A stretch of DNA of 64,000 nt from Absidia repens. Its lineage: Eukaryota; Mucoromycota; Mucoromycetes; Mucorales; Cunninghamellaceae. A program made the translations under genes and the position numbers. The number at the start of each line of letters is the position of its first letter. The stretch's first letter is position 1. The DNA is taken from assembly GCA_002105175.1 (NCBI GenBank), contig MCGE01000003.1, positions 1,426,001-1,490,000 of the forward strand. Direction: 5' to 3'. This document shows positions 46,990-56,842 of the stretch, piece after piece. The notes beneath the pieces are model-generated. The model ran no database searches and was not told the DNA's origin. It saw only the letters and a program-made list of their open reading frames with translations.

Positions 46990-49673
46990 TGGTCTGGGAA
47001 TGTCTGAATAACTTCCACCCTTTTAGGATCAGGATAATACCCAAATTCGTTGGCAATAAACCCCACAAAGAAGACCGACCGATCAAAGAACGAGCATTTA
47101 TTGGCATTAAGAACCATATTGGCGTTTTTGATACACGCAAAGAATTCTTCCAGGTCAAGGAGATGTTTGTTTGGAGAAGGGGAGTGTACAATGATATCGT
47201 CGATATAGGCCACCACAGACTTGTTTAATAATTCATTTAAAGCAAGGTAGATAGCTCTACAGAAGGTAGAGGGACCATTTTGTATACCAAAAGGCATTAC
47301 CACATAAGAATAGTTCCCAAAAGGAGTAGCGATGGTGAGTTTATTTATGGAAGAATCTTGTACCTTGATTTGATGGAATCCCTTAAGAAGATCCATGGAA
47401 GAGAATAAAGTTGATCCCCCCAATTGTTCCAATAATTCAATCATAATGGGCAACGGCCATGTATCTCTGACCGTAACTTTGTTCAAATCCATAAAATTTG
47501 TGACCAAACGTTTATCACCAGTTTTCTTCTGGATAAGCCGACAAGGGAATGACCATCCCGAAGCTTTGGAATTAGAAGGAAGATAAGTAGTAGGAATAAT
47601 GATACCATTATCAACCATGGCAGTGAGTTCTTGTTTCAAAAATTCCTTTTCCTTGAAAGAGAGATTTCCATAAGGTCTATGGTAGATAGGGAGAGCATCC
47701 CCGGTTTCGACATGTAGAGTGGTAACATCCGTTTGTCTGAGATGTTGATAATCAGTTCCAAAACAATCAACATTTCTTTGAATACAGCCAGTGACTTCAT
47801 CTACCATATTCAAATCTTGAATGACCCTGTTGGATTGTATACGACTAACAAGGTTACCAAGGCGAGGATCCACATCATCATTTTCTGAAGTATTTGAATC
47901 AGCGAGACCAGCAAATGCCACAAGATAGGCAGGGGATTGATCCTGTTCGGTAGGTGATGAGATAATGGATTCAGACGAAACTTGAGAAGAGGTATCGCTG
48001 TCACTATCTTCAATAGATTCAGGGCTAGATTGGGGAGGGAAATTTCCAGTGAGCCTGGTGTGGCGATAGGAAACCTTCAATGGCGATTTATTTCCTTTAG
48101 TATCCATGACAGTCCAAGAGTGTGTTTTCCAATCAGTGTCTATACCCAGAGCATGGAATGCCAACCTTCCAACCAAGAAGTCATAATCATCCACATCCAG
48201 ACAGACGGCTTCAACCGAAACATCCTTGGATTTACCAACAGAGATGAGTAAATTCTTTAATAGACCGAGAGGAGTCACAGTTTTCCCACTAGCCATCATT
48301 AATAGAGTATCCGTAGCATCAAGTTCATGGATTCCGAGATACAAAGCAAGGTTTTTGCTTATAATACATTGGGTAGCACCACCATCCAAAATCATAGGGC
48401 AGTGACATCCTGCAACCATACCTTGTGTGTGAGGTGCAGAATTTCCTTCAGGCAGAGCAAATTCAACTGATTGAGAGTCAGGTACTAGTTTCAGGGCTGT
48501 TCCTTTCTTGACATGATGCTTGGTGAGACCATTTTTCAATGTTGTTCTTATGCTTGGACTAAGATCAGCTAATTGAGAGAGTGAGACTGAGAAGACAGGT
48601 TCATTGAGGAGTTGAATGGCATCCAAAGGATTATCAGTGAGAGGGGTAACATCAGAAGAAGAATTGATTTTAACCTTCAACCGTTTGTTTGGAGTAGCTG
48701 TTTGTAGATCTGCTTCCTTCGCCTTCCTGGTAATGGCCATGGCATCCGTAACCTTCAGGACTTCGGGTAAACATAGTTTTGAATCAACAGCAGGCGTGGT
48801 TTTTTTATGTTGTTCACAATCATAAAACCTATGGTCACCTTCACAGTATTTACAAGGCCTCTTGCATTTGCTAGGACCATGACCTTTTTCATTACAATTT
48901 GTACAAGGATAGTGGGAGCGTGGGATAGACTGTGTACTTTGAGCCTTTGAAGATGACGCCGAATCTGAATTCGCATCCACAATATTTTTCGACATGAGGA
49001 CCACCGTCAGCTTCTTCACTGATTCAACTAATTCCTCCACGTTGGTACTGTTAGGAAGGATGGTAGGTTGACTGATGATTCCAGGCTTGGTTACCAGCTT
49101 GGATGAGATAGAGTCTTGAGAGGATTTAGAGGAACTTGAATGATCAGAATCTAATGACGAGTCCGATTCGTCTTCAGAGCCAGAGAGGTCATTTACATCC
49201 CGGAAACCCTGGATGAAGCTTGCAACAGTGACATAACCTTGCATCCTCAAAGCACAGCGAAGAGATTTGGATTTCAGGCCCTTGATGATGTTTTTGATTA
49301 CAAGCAATTCAAAGGAAGGAATGGGTTCACCAGAATCATTGGCAATAGCTTTATAAGAGGTCCACAATTTGTCTACACGATGGATGAATTTACGATTGCT
49401 TTCTCCACGTTTTTGCTTGATGGAAGTGAGCTTTGAGTAGTAAGTAAAGACGTTTTCCTTTTTCATGTATCTATCCTTGAAGTCCTTGACAAAAGATTTC
49501 CATGAGGTGTGTGATGATCGGATAGCCCAAGATTGGGCCGAGCCAGTCAGAGACATGACGGCCCTGGTTAGCTTTTCATCTTCAGGCCATTCGTTAAATG
49601 AAGCAATCCTTTCAAAGACGGTGAGCCATTCACCGTAACGCTTGTCTAGAAGTTTCGGGGCTTTCATTGACAT
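46959..49673 (-). CDS. gag-pol: Retrotransposon gag-protease-reverse transcriptase polyprotein
   Basis: One open frame covering gag, protease and most of RT; it stays open back to the primer-binding site (49940), but the first ATG likely to start gag is 49673 (MSMKAPKLLDKRYGEW). Gag has the retrotransposon capsid pattern (WLTVFERIASF, SWKSFVKDFKDRY, GYVTVASFIQGFRD) and a CCHC knuckle (CTNCNEKGHGPSKC) followed by a second Cys-rich part. The protease active site reads MILDGGATQCIIS; RT has FCRAIYLALNEL and the YIDD catalytic box (YIDDIIVHSP). Gag and protease-RT share one frame, with no stop or shift between them. The frame closes at 46959 inside the RT C-terminal region, just where homologous elements continue. 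Confidence 0.9.
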   Translation of the reverse strand: MSMKAPKLLDKRYGEWLTVFERIASFNEWPEDEKLTRAVMSLTGSAQSWAIRSSHTSWKSFVKDFKDRYMKKENVFTYYSKLTSIKQKRGESNRKFIHRVDKLWTSYKAIANDSGEPIPSFELLVIKNIIKGLKSKSLRCALRMQGYVTVASFIQGFRDVNDLSGSEDESDSSLDSDHSSSSKSSQDSISSKLVTKPGIISQPTILPNSTNVEELVESVKKLTVVLMSKNIVDANSDSASSSKAQSTQSIPRSHYPCTNCNEKGHGPSKCKRPCKYCEGDHRFYDCEQHKKTTPAVDSKLCLPEVLKVTDAMAITRKAKEADLQTATPNKRLKVKINSSSDVTPLTDNPLDAIQLLNEPVFSVSLSQLADLSPSIRTTLKNGLTKHHVKKGTALKLVPDSQSVEFALPEGNSAPHTQGMVAGCHCPMILDGGATQCIISKNLALYLGIHELDATDTLLMMASGKTVTPLGLLKNLLISVGKSKDVSVEAVCLDVDDYDFLVGRLAFHALGIDTDWKTHSWTVMDTKGNKSPLKVSYRHTRLTGNFPPQSSPESIEDSDSDTSSQVSSESIISSPTEQDQSPAYLVAFAGLADSNTSENDDVDPRLGNLVSRIQSNRVIQDLNMVDEVTGCIQRNVDCFGTDYQHLRQTDVTTLHVETGDALPIYHRPYGNLSFKEKEFLKQELTAMVDNGIIIPTTYLPSNSKASGWSFPCRLIQKKTGDKRLVTNFMDLNKVTVRDTWPLPIMIELLEQLGGSTLFSSMDLLKGFHQIKVQDSSINKLTIATPFGNYSYVVMPFGIQNGPSTFCRAIYLALNELLNKSVVAYIDDIIVHSPSPNKHLLDLEEFFACIKNANMVLNANKCSFFDRSVFFVGFIANEFGYYPDPKRVEVIQTFPDHCAKGMSEPS

Positions 49674-49675
49674 TT

Positions 49676-49815
49676 TGGTTTGTTTAGTTGGTTGTTGATT
49701 CGATTGATTTGGTTGATTTAGTTGATTTGGTTGATTTGTTTGGTTGTTTTTGTTGATTTTGTTGCTTTTGTTGTTTTTGTTGTTTTTGTTGATTTTGTTG
49801 GATTTGGTAATTTTG
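49676..49815 (-). repeat. Short tandem repeats in the retrotransposon leader
   Basis: Imperfect 6-9-bp units (plus strand TTGATTTGG and TTGTTTTTG types) that read on the minus strand as Asn/Lys then Asn/Gln/Pro repeats upstream of the gag ATG. Probably leader sequence, although the frame is open through it. Confidence 0.7.
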
Positions 49816-49919
49816 AAGTGTTTGAATAGACAAAGTGTTTCAAAAATATAAATATTTTGAGGAAAGGTTTCGAAGGTGAGATTCGTTACTATTGTTGAGA
49901 AAGACGAGTATACGATAAT

Positions 49920-49940
49920 CTCCCCTGTAGTGAGCACCAA
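49920..49940 (-). other. Primer-binding site of the retrotransposon
   Basis: Two bases inside the 5' LTR, the minus strand reads TTGGTGCTCACTACAGGGGA; the TGG start complements a tRNA CCA end, as expected for tRNA-primed reverse transcription. The primer tRNA is not identified from this window. Confidence 0.7.
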
Positions 49941-49942
49941 TT

Positions 49943-50225
49943 TGATATAGAGTGAAGATTTGTTGTGTAAAAAGAACCTAATTTATTAAAAGTGGGTATT
50001 TAGCACCCACATCATATTTACATAAAAGAGAAATGAAGGGCGAATAAAATAACACTTACCGACTATGGCCGGTTCAATAAAGTATGTTAAAAAGTAGAGT
50101 GGTTTGAGATAAAAAAATAAGAGGAAGAAGAGAAAGAATGGAAGGTGTAAAAAATATAAACTAAAAAGGGGTAAAAAAAACTAAACCCGAAATGTCAAAA
50201 TCATAAATAAAGCTAAATCACATCA
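49943..50225 (-). repeat. Long terminal repeat (5' LTR of the element)
   Basis: 283 bp identical by eye to 44839-45121; hairpin GTGGGT/ACCCAC at 49992-50010. It should hold the promoter for the genomic transcript reading leftward. Confidence 0.92.
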
Positions 50226-50460
50226 GTTTCCCCATGCATCTTGTAATCCCTGAGCTGAAAACTCTTCTAAATTAGTCCTGACACTATTCTAAGTCCAACA
50301 TAGTTTCAAGGAAGTTGAATGGTGAAGAAAAAAAAGGAAAGGAAAAAAGAAACTGAAAAGAAAGAGCAAAAAATCAAAAAGTGAAGAAAATATTAAAAAA
50401 TCCACGTGGGCGGGTTTTGAATTTTGGGAGGGGGTCTGGTTAGGATTTTGGTTTGTCGCT

Positions 50461-51787
50461 ACGAAAAAAGGATCACTTATTTTTTACAGCACTCAACACC
50501 ATAAAATATCATCAACATGGTGTTTCATTTACCGTGATATATTTTAAGACAAGAGGGAGCGTTTTGGTATAGTTTAATCAACACCTTTCACTGTCGAATA
50601 GTTTGTCGTTTACGTTCAGATATCCTCCCCACACGCACCGCATTTATCTAAATACACCGCTAATATTCTCATACTTAGGTAGATTTTCTGGTTCCATAAT
50701 TACACTAGTTTACGTAGTTTAGTTGTCGAAGTTTATACCTACATCTGAATAAATTATGTTTTGCTTTTACAGTGCCTCTAACATGTTTAGTTTATCTTAT
50801 TGAATTGGTATACCTACTCTACACTTTATAGGTCAGTAGAGAGCCTATGTGAGTAAACAAAATAAAAAAAGAAAAGGATCTGTTAGAGGCAATATCGGTC
50901 AGCCGCTATGCTTAGAGTTTCGTATAATAATATACCGTTCTGGGCTTCGAAACATAGTAATGAGAGAATTTCTTGTATGACTTTAGAAAATGACTTTGTT
51001 GGCCACATGAAAAGAGATGGTGAAGAACGCAAAAAAAATAAGCAGGGACTAGGCATAAAAATATGATAATTGAAACGCACTGGAAGGTATTTAGTTCACT
51101 CGCATAATTATCCCTTTTTTTTTTTTTTGATAAACACTCCCCGACCCTTTACCACCATCAACTAACAACATAAATATCCTTGACATTTCCGTGAGATCCG
51201 ATTTTTTTTATGTGTGTGCTGAACCACTGCACAATGCACTGCACTGTACATACGGTAATGCATAGGAGTGCGCAATAATGAAATCCAAAGTTTCAATAAA
51301 TATGAATATATCATATAACGGGGTCTTATACGAATAAACAAAAAAAAAGAGCTGGAATAGCAGTAATCATATTACACTAAACTGCACAACCTTGCATCCC
51401 CCTCCTCATCCTTTCCGCCCAAGCAAGCCCAAAAAAATATTAACTAAACATCTGGAGCGGATTTCCTTCACCGAGATATCAAAAGACATGGTCTAGAGAG
51501 TATCATGCACCTTAACATACTGGGGCATCTTCAGTATATTTACAATACTAAATCAGTCAATCTCATAACGGCACAATGATAAAAAAAAAAAAAAAAAAAA
51601 GAATGTGTACACAATTGGAAAGATATTTTATTGATATTTTATTAAATAAAATTGGGACTATGGTGAGATTGTAAAGGATATATAATATACATGAGGATAA
51701 AAATGAGGGAAATGAAGAAGTGGAAGTGGTAAGTACTAACTAAAATTCACCAGGAGGACCAGCTGCAGAGTATACACGAGTCGATTG
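50461..51787. other. Intergenic right of repeat copy 3
   Basis: About 1.3 kb without a gene. It holds a small inverted relic of the repeat family (about 50735-50775), poly-A/T runs (51117-51128, 51580-51600) and, at the right end (51620-51655), two minus-strand AATAAAATATC motifs that fit the dehydratase poly(A) signal. Confidence 0.45.
50735..50775 (-). repeat. Small inverted fragment of the dispersed repeat
   Basis: TACCTACATCTGAATAAATTATGTTTTGC closely matches TATCTACATCTGAATAAAATATGTTTTACC at 55787-55816 in copy 4. Flanks share only weak likeness. Confidence 0.55.
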
Positions 51788-53651
51788 TCAAGAGTCGAGT
51801 GTTTTTGGTGGCATAATGTTAGTAGCAGAAGAAGCATCACCTGATTCGTCGCCATGGCCAATGCTAACACCATCAACATGTCCAGAACCATTTGTATGTC
51901 CCCTTTCGTTCTCATTGTCTTGTTTCCCATTCAGACCGTGATCGTCACTATCCAATCCATTGTGATGATCGTCCTCCTCTTCCTCATTATCATGATCGTC
52001 ATCACTATGTTGGTTGTAATCGTCATTTTCATCGTTCCGAGAATACTGAGAAGCCATTGCTGTGTCATCCATGTAGTCCTGAGTCCCAATATCTTCGTCT
52101 CCCGAGCCCATTGTCGCCGATGGTGAATCAATCAAGCCACTGTCGAGTTGCTCTTGCGATGATAATTCTGCCGCCCGTTTAGATCGTAGTTCGTGTAGTT
52201 TCTTCGGTGATATTCCCATCGGCTCCTCCATGTTCACACTGTCCAAGCTGATAAGGGTATCGTCCAGTCGTAAAAACACATCACTGCCGCTTTTAACAAC
52301 TACTGGTGGAGCGTCATAATTTTTCCGATAATCATCCAGGTGATCCAAGCTAATATCTGATCCCCCTGTCACTAACACAACCACATCACATGAAGGAGAG
52401 AGAGATGGCAATATGTCCCGAATGATTTCAGTATAACAGAGTGATAATGCCGCACCAGAAGACGCTTCCACTAGCATTTTGTTATCATCTACGGTAAGCA
52501 TATAAAAAAATAAATATAAGAAAGACATATGATAAAAAAATACATTCTATTTTGTTTCAATACCTGCAAAAAGTCGAGTAGCGTTTGCGGACATGGCATC
52601 ACTCACTGCAAATGGCACCACAGGGTGAATCAAGCTTAGTTCCAAAGTTTTCGCACATACCGATTTCGCCTCCAGACTTGCAGCCAGTGTAGATGTTTTG
52701 GGAAGATGAACCAAAGAACCAGCAACCACCGCCGCTTGGAAAGCATTACTACCATGAGTTTCTACAGCAATCACAGGCACTTGCTTCCATCCAACCTCTT
52801 GCAGTCCAAGAATAATACCGTTCAACAAACCGCCTCCACCCACAGGACAAATAATGGCCGCCGGAGGGTTGTCCATTAGCTGTGTTTTTAGTTCATGAAT
52901 AATGCTTGAATGACCTTGCCAAATATGTTCATGATCCGCAGATGGCACATAGATTCTATAGAAGATAACGATAAGAGGTAAGCGTAAATATGTATATGAA
53001 GACGATCATTTGCACATTTTTCAATCCAAGTCTTACCCATTTCGCTTGACCAGTTTCCGGGCATGAGCTTCAGCTTCAGACCAATCGGCACCATATTTGA
53101 TCAACTGAGCACCTTCTAGCTGAATGGCTTCACATAATCGTTCGCTTGTATTAGTAGGTACCACAATCGTTGCTTCCACACGCAATTGCCTTGCACAATA
53201 GGCCACTGCCAAGGCTGTATTGATTCCTGAGCCACTGACAAACCGTATATCTGTGCCACGAGTCTGTATTTTTCTATAGCAGAAGTTGCCTATGCCTCTG
53301 CCAACCATATAATAAAGAAAAACGGTAAGTATACCGACATTTGACCTTCACTAAGCATGAGGGTGCTAGTTTCGTCTTACCTTATTTTCACAGATCCAGA
53401 AGGCTGAATGCTCTCCATCTTTAAAAATATGTTGCTATTGTGTAAGAAAAAACCAGTAAAAGGTATTGATACAGCGATCTTGTGGTAAAGTAGGTGTATA
53501 TATCAGAATATTCTTTTCTTCAATTTTTTTTTTACCTGTTCAATCGTAGACTGAGGTTCGTCGAATGTATCAACGGTGTGCCAACATGTAAGGTTTGGAT
53601 ATCATCTAGCAATTGGTCTTCATCAGAAGAAGAGTCGTCTTCCATTAACAT
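51788..53651 (-). CDS. L-serine/threonine dehydratase (PLP fold-type II) with acidic C-terminal tail
   Basis: Five exons from ATG 53651 (MLMEDDSSSDEDQLLDD). PLP-enzyme signatures: IFLKMESIQPSGSVKIRGIGN with the Schiff-base Lys, SGSGINTALAVAY (substrate loop), CPVGGGGLLNGIILG (phosphate cup), EASSGAALS and TGGSDIS near the end. Related fungal enzymes (Cha1-type) deaminate L-serine or L-threonine to pyruvate or 2-oxobutyrate plus ammonia. Unusual points: Val instead of the usual Phe just before the Lys, an altered substrate loop compared with the common SSGGNAG type, an acidic Ser/Asp N-terminal extension, and about 115 extra C-terminal residues rich in Asp, His, Asn and Glu (52140-51788). It could be a paralogue with changed specificity, such as a serine racemase-like enzyme. 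Confidence 0.87.
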
Positions 53652-55454
53652 GATGTAAAATGATATAAAATAAAGAGAGAAGGGGCGGGGTGAGGGGAAG
53701 CAAAAAGAAAAAAAAAAAAAAAGGAAATAGGAAAAAAAAAGGTGCGAACCAAAGGAAAATGAAGGAACACGAAAAAATTGTTTTGGTCGCGCAACTTAAA
53801 AAAAGCCTATCATGAACTGTGAATGCTGAATCTCCTTATTCGCCGTTTAGAACCCAAAGCCACATTAGATGGCCATTATTACTCAACACAGTGTCAATAA
53901 AAGGTTATCCGTTATCATCGACGTTTGAATAAAAATGTACGGCATGGACAGTGAAAATAGAGAGGTATATAAGGATCAAAGGGTGGCTCAAAGTCAATGA
54001 TGAATTAGTGATGTTTATATGCTATAAGAATGGGTGGAAAAAACCAACTGACAATAACTAATTTAATATTCAGATCGTTTCGTTGTATATATTCTCGCCA
54101 GTTTGATTATGACTGCCCCCCATATCTTTTTTTTTTTTTTTTTGGCTGCAGTTATGTACTATTCAAATCCACCAAGTCATCCCCCTTATAGAATCACCAT
54201 TTTATGTTAAATCATAAACAAGCTGTAAAATTGAAGTGTATATACATTTTGTTATTTGCGGTCAATTAAAAGTGGATGAATAGACTGGCGTTCTACCTCG
54301 TCAGATTACTGCATGAATATCCAAAGAAGTACCATAATATTTAGAGGTTTTATTGCTAATCGTTCCATCATTGAGATCCGTTACACCAAACCAGACCAAG
54401 TGGAATATGTCGATCAATCATTGTAGAAAATTTAGGCCAGTAAAATTAAAAGTCAGATAGAATCACCTTAACCACTTTAATGAGCACGGTTCAGGACACT
54501 TCTACTTTGCATTGGCATTTCCAAAAAATAAAACATTTTGATTTTTCTATGTATGTGATAATTACGTAAATAAATGGCCCTCACAAATTTATAAGTTAAA
54601 TAGAAAAAGGTCGCCTCCGCCGTTTTTTTCTTCGCCCGTATTATGAAATGAAATAGATTCTCCCCCCCTGTTCAGTATCAGCATCACCTCATATCATGGA
54701 TTTACCTTGTTTATTCACTTTGTTCCAGTTTTCCACGAACCTTCTATTTCTAAAGCCCCTCAAAAAATTCCTCCCACACTTATTTTCAAGTCCATGAGAT
54801 GAATTGTTGAGCACAAATGTTGGTAGAAGCCGTCTCATGCTCAAATATATTTCTATTTAATTTATTTGCACATGCACAACTGCTTTTTCTCCACACGCAC
54901 ATGTACCGTATACAATGCACCGATCCAACAATACAAACCAAACGTAAGAAAGACAAATAATAAAAATGCAGTATGTTTTTTTTTAATTGTAGATATAAAC
55001 TATGACAATAAACAATATAAACTATGACAGTAAACCATAATACATATCTCATAAGACGAGGAGACGCGCACGGAATTTGTATAGAGATTAATGAATATGT
55101 AAAGTGAGAGTGTGCCAGTGGGAATGGTTGAACCTAGTGATGTGGGGGCTGGGTGTTTTGTTGCAGAGTAAACATAACGAGAATAAACAATTATATAATG
55201 AAGGGGTAAACGAAAATAGGTAAAACTATAATATTTGATCTGCAAAGACATCAATAGAAGAGAAGGATCATGCTGTCAACCTTGGCTGGTAAGGTTACTG
55301 CCATAAGAAGATGTGGTCGCCGTGCTATCATTATTGAATGATGAGACTCTCCCCCATTAGAAGAGAACCACCATGGTTATAATGTTGTAATATGCTGGCT
55401 GTTGTAAAATACGGGGTGAGATATTCCTTTTTTGTATTCACCAAAAAAATAAAA
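53652..55454. other. Long gene-free intergenic region
   Basis: About 1.8 kb of AT-rich DNA; poly-A/T tracts at 53707-53742 and 54126-54142. Short minus-strand frames at 54786-55254 are hydrophobic/Tyr-rich artefacts of AT-rich DNA. No repeat, RNA or gene recognised. Confidence 0.45.
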
Positions 55455-56545
55455 ATCGCAAACCAAAAATCCTCACTAGAGACCAAAAAAAAAAAAACGT
55501 AATTCAAAGCCCGTCCACGTGAAATATTTATTTTCTTTCTCCCGCCTTTTTTTTTTTCGTCTCTCTTTCTTTTTTTTCATTTCAATTTTTCTTCACCATT
55601 CAACTTCTATGGGGTTATTTAGGACCTAGAATGGTATCAGGACTAGTTTAGACCGGTTTTCAGCTCAGGGATTACAACATGCATGGGGAAATCCTTTCAT
55701 TTTGGATTCAGGATTTAGAACCAACATTAGTTGAGCCTTTTGGAGCTTTCATTAGCTTAGTACAGTGTTAGTTTGTCCATAGTTTGTATCTACATCTGAA
55801 TAAAATATGTTTTACCTTTTATATGCTTCAATAAAAAAATGTTCCATGGGTCTCGTTCACGTTGTACACAGGAGATCCTTTTTTACAATCCCTTCCAATT
55901 AGTGTTGAGTGTTATTTTGCTTCAATAAAAGATGTCCCTTTTGCCTATTTCATGCCTTATGCTTTACATTAAATTACTTATTGTAATCGACCATTTAGAT
56001 TATAGTTGACTATTTTCAATCTTGATGCTTTGTTATGATAAACCACCGCACCCTTAGTATAGCATTTACCATTTATCCTTCAATAAAATATGCTTTTATT
56101 ATTGGCATGCTCTGATCTATCGGATTGTGATTAACGTCGCCAGTGCAACTGTTTGATGAATGTCGTATGAAGCACTTATATTATTTTTCCTACTATAGTC
56201 TTAGTGACTGGTAGACAGGCCTAGCTCATTTAATACCAAACGTTGCCCTATTCCTGCTCGGCCATTTATATTACTTAGTCAAGATCATGATTGCCAGCGT
56301 AGCCTTTTCTATAAAATAGCCTCGATATTTTTTATATTTTATTCAAATTATTTGTTCTACATATTATGTGGATGCACCTTTCATTCTATTGGTGCTTAGC
56401 TGCATTACGTAAACTATTTATTGGTGCTGGACTCTATTTTAAACAGCATATAATTTATTTATTTATTGGAATTGAGTGTGATATTTTCTATAGCTACCCT
56501 AAATAGCAAATATATTTTGCATTTGATAATCTCTAAAATGTTTAT
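55455..56545 (-). repeat. Dispersed repeat family, copy 4 (inverted)
   Basis: About 1.1 kb, opposite in orientation to copies 1-3. Reading the plus strand left to right: a GGTTTGCG/CCTCACTAGAGACC tail (about 55460), CCCGTCCACGTGAAATATTTATTTT (CACGTG 55516-55521), CT-rich tract, TTCTTCACCATTCAACTTCTAT, TTTTCAGCTCAGGGATTACAAC, the core with GGAGCTTTCATTAGCTTAG (about 55743-55760), then AATAAAATATG-type modules at 55799, 55829, 55921 and 56080. The right third (55.5-55.8 kb) is close to copy 1; the left end near 56545 is diverged. Confidence 0.8.
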
Positions 56546-56593
56546 ATACAGTCATATATGAGACCCACTATTCCAACACTCACACACACAGAC

Positions 56594-56624
56594 ACAAAAA
56601 AAAAAAAAAAAAAAAAAAAAAAAA
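56594..56624. repeat. Poly-A run
   Basis: About 28-29 A bases in the 3' flank of the malic enzyme gene, preceded by a CACACACA tract. Confidence 0.75.
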
Positions 56625-56842
56625 GCACCCCAGTACCCGCCACAGAAAGTCAGGCTTACATATACATGATAGTCGATATCATTAGCAATAACCACATCAA
56701 AATATGTAAAAAAAAAAGTCTTTCTTTATTGATTGAATAATAATAATGGAATAACGAAGGGAGATGATAAATGAGACTAGTAAAATAGCAACAGTGGGAG
56801 CTAATGTAAATAATAAATATATAAATAAACGGGAAAGATAAT

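Larger units (their letters stand above)
44839..50225 (-). mobile_element. Full-length Ty3/gypsy-type LTR retrotransposon, very young
   Basis: 5387 bp bounded by 283-bp LTRs that I find identical, each starting TG and ending CA, flanked by the 5-bp duplication GTTTC. On the minus strand the order is 5' LTR (49943-50225), primer-binding site (about 49940-49920), gag, protease, reverse transcriptase, RNase H, integrase, purine-rich tract (45131-45122, TTGGGGAGAC) and 3' LTR (44839-45121). RNase H before integrase marks the Ty3/gypsy (Metaviridae) order. The frame is broken once between the reverse transcriptase and RNase H parts. It is inserted in copy 3 of the dispersed repeat, away from genes. 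No chromodomain is seen after the integrase. Confidence 0.93.
44080..50460 (+). repeat. Dispersed repeat family, copy 3, split by an LTR retrotransposon
   Basis: The repeat runs from about 44080 to 44838, is interrupted by the LTR element (44839-50225, with the duplicated GTTTC at 50226-50230), then resumes to about 50460. The left part aligns with copy 2 and has CATATTTTATT modules near 44488 and 44715. The core CTAAGCTAATGAAGGCTCC (about 44766) reads into CCAAAATGAAAGGGTTTC at the break, and the right part continues CCCATGCATCTTGTAATCCCTGAGCTG, as in intact copies. It ends with CACGTGGGCGG (CACGTG 50403-50408) and GGTTAGGATTTTGGTTTGTCG. Confidence 0.85.

Noticed and set aside
46960..46990. 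Programmed -1 frameshift in the retrotransposon
   Set aside because: No canonical slippery heptamer in the zero frame and the site is not where Ty3-type elements recode; kept only as an open question in the findings.
54786..55254. Two overlapping minus-strand frames rich in Tyr and Cys
   Set aside because: AT-rich low-complexity DNA with no domain and no coding signature.
55620..55740. tRNA-like pol III A/B boxes (TTTTCAGCTCAGGGATTA and a GGATTCAGGATTT or GGTTCTAAATCC-like box) in the repeat core, suggesting a SINE
   Set aside because: The B-box likeness is imperfect (one base too many), varies between copies, and no tRNA fold or A-rich 3' tail accompanies it.
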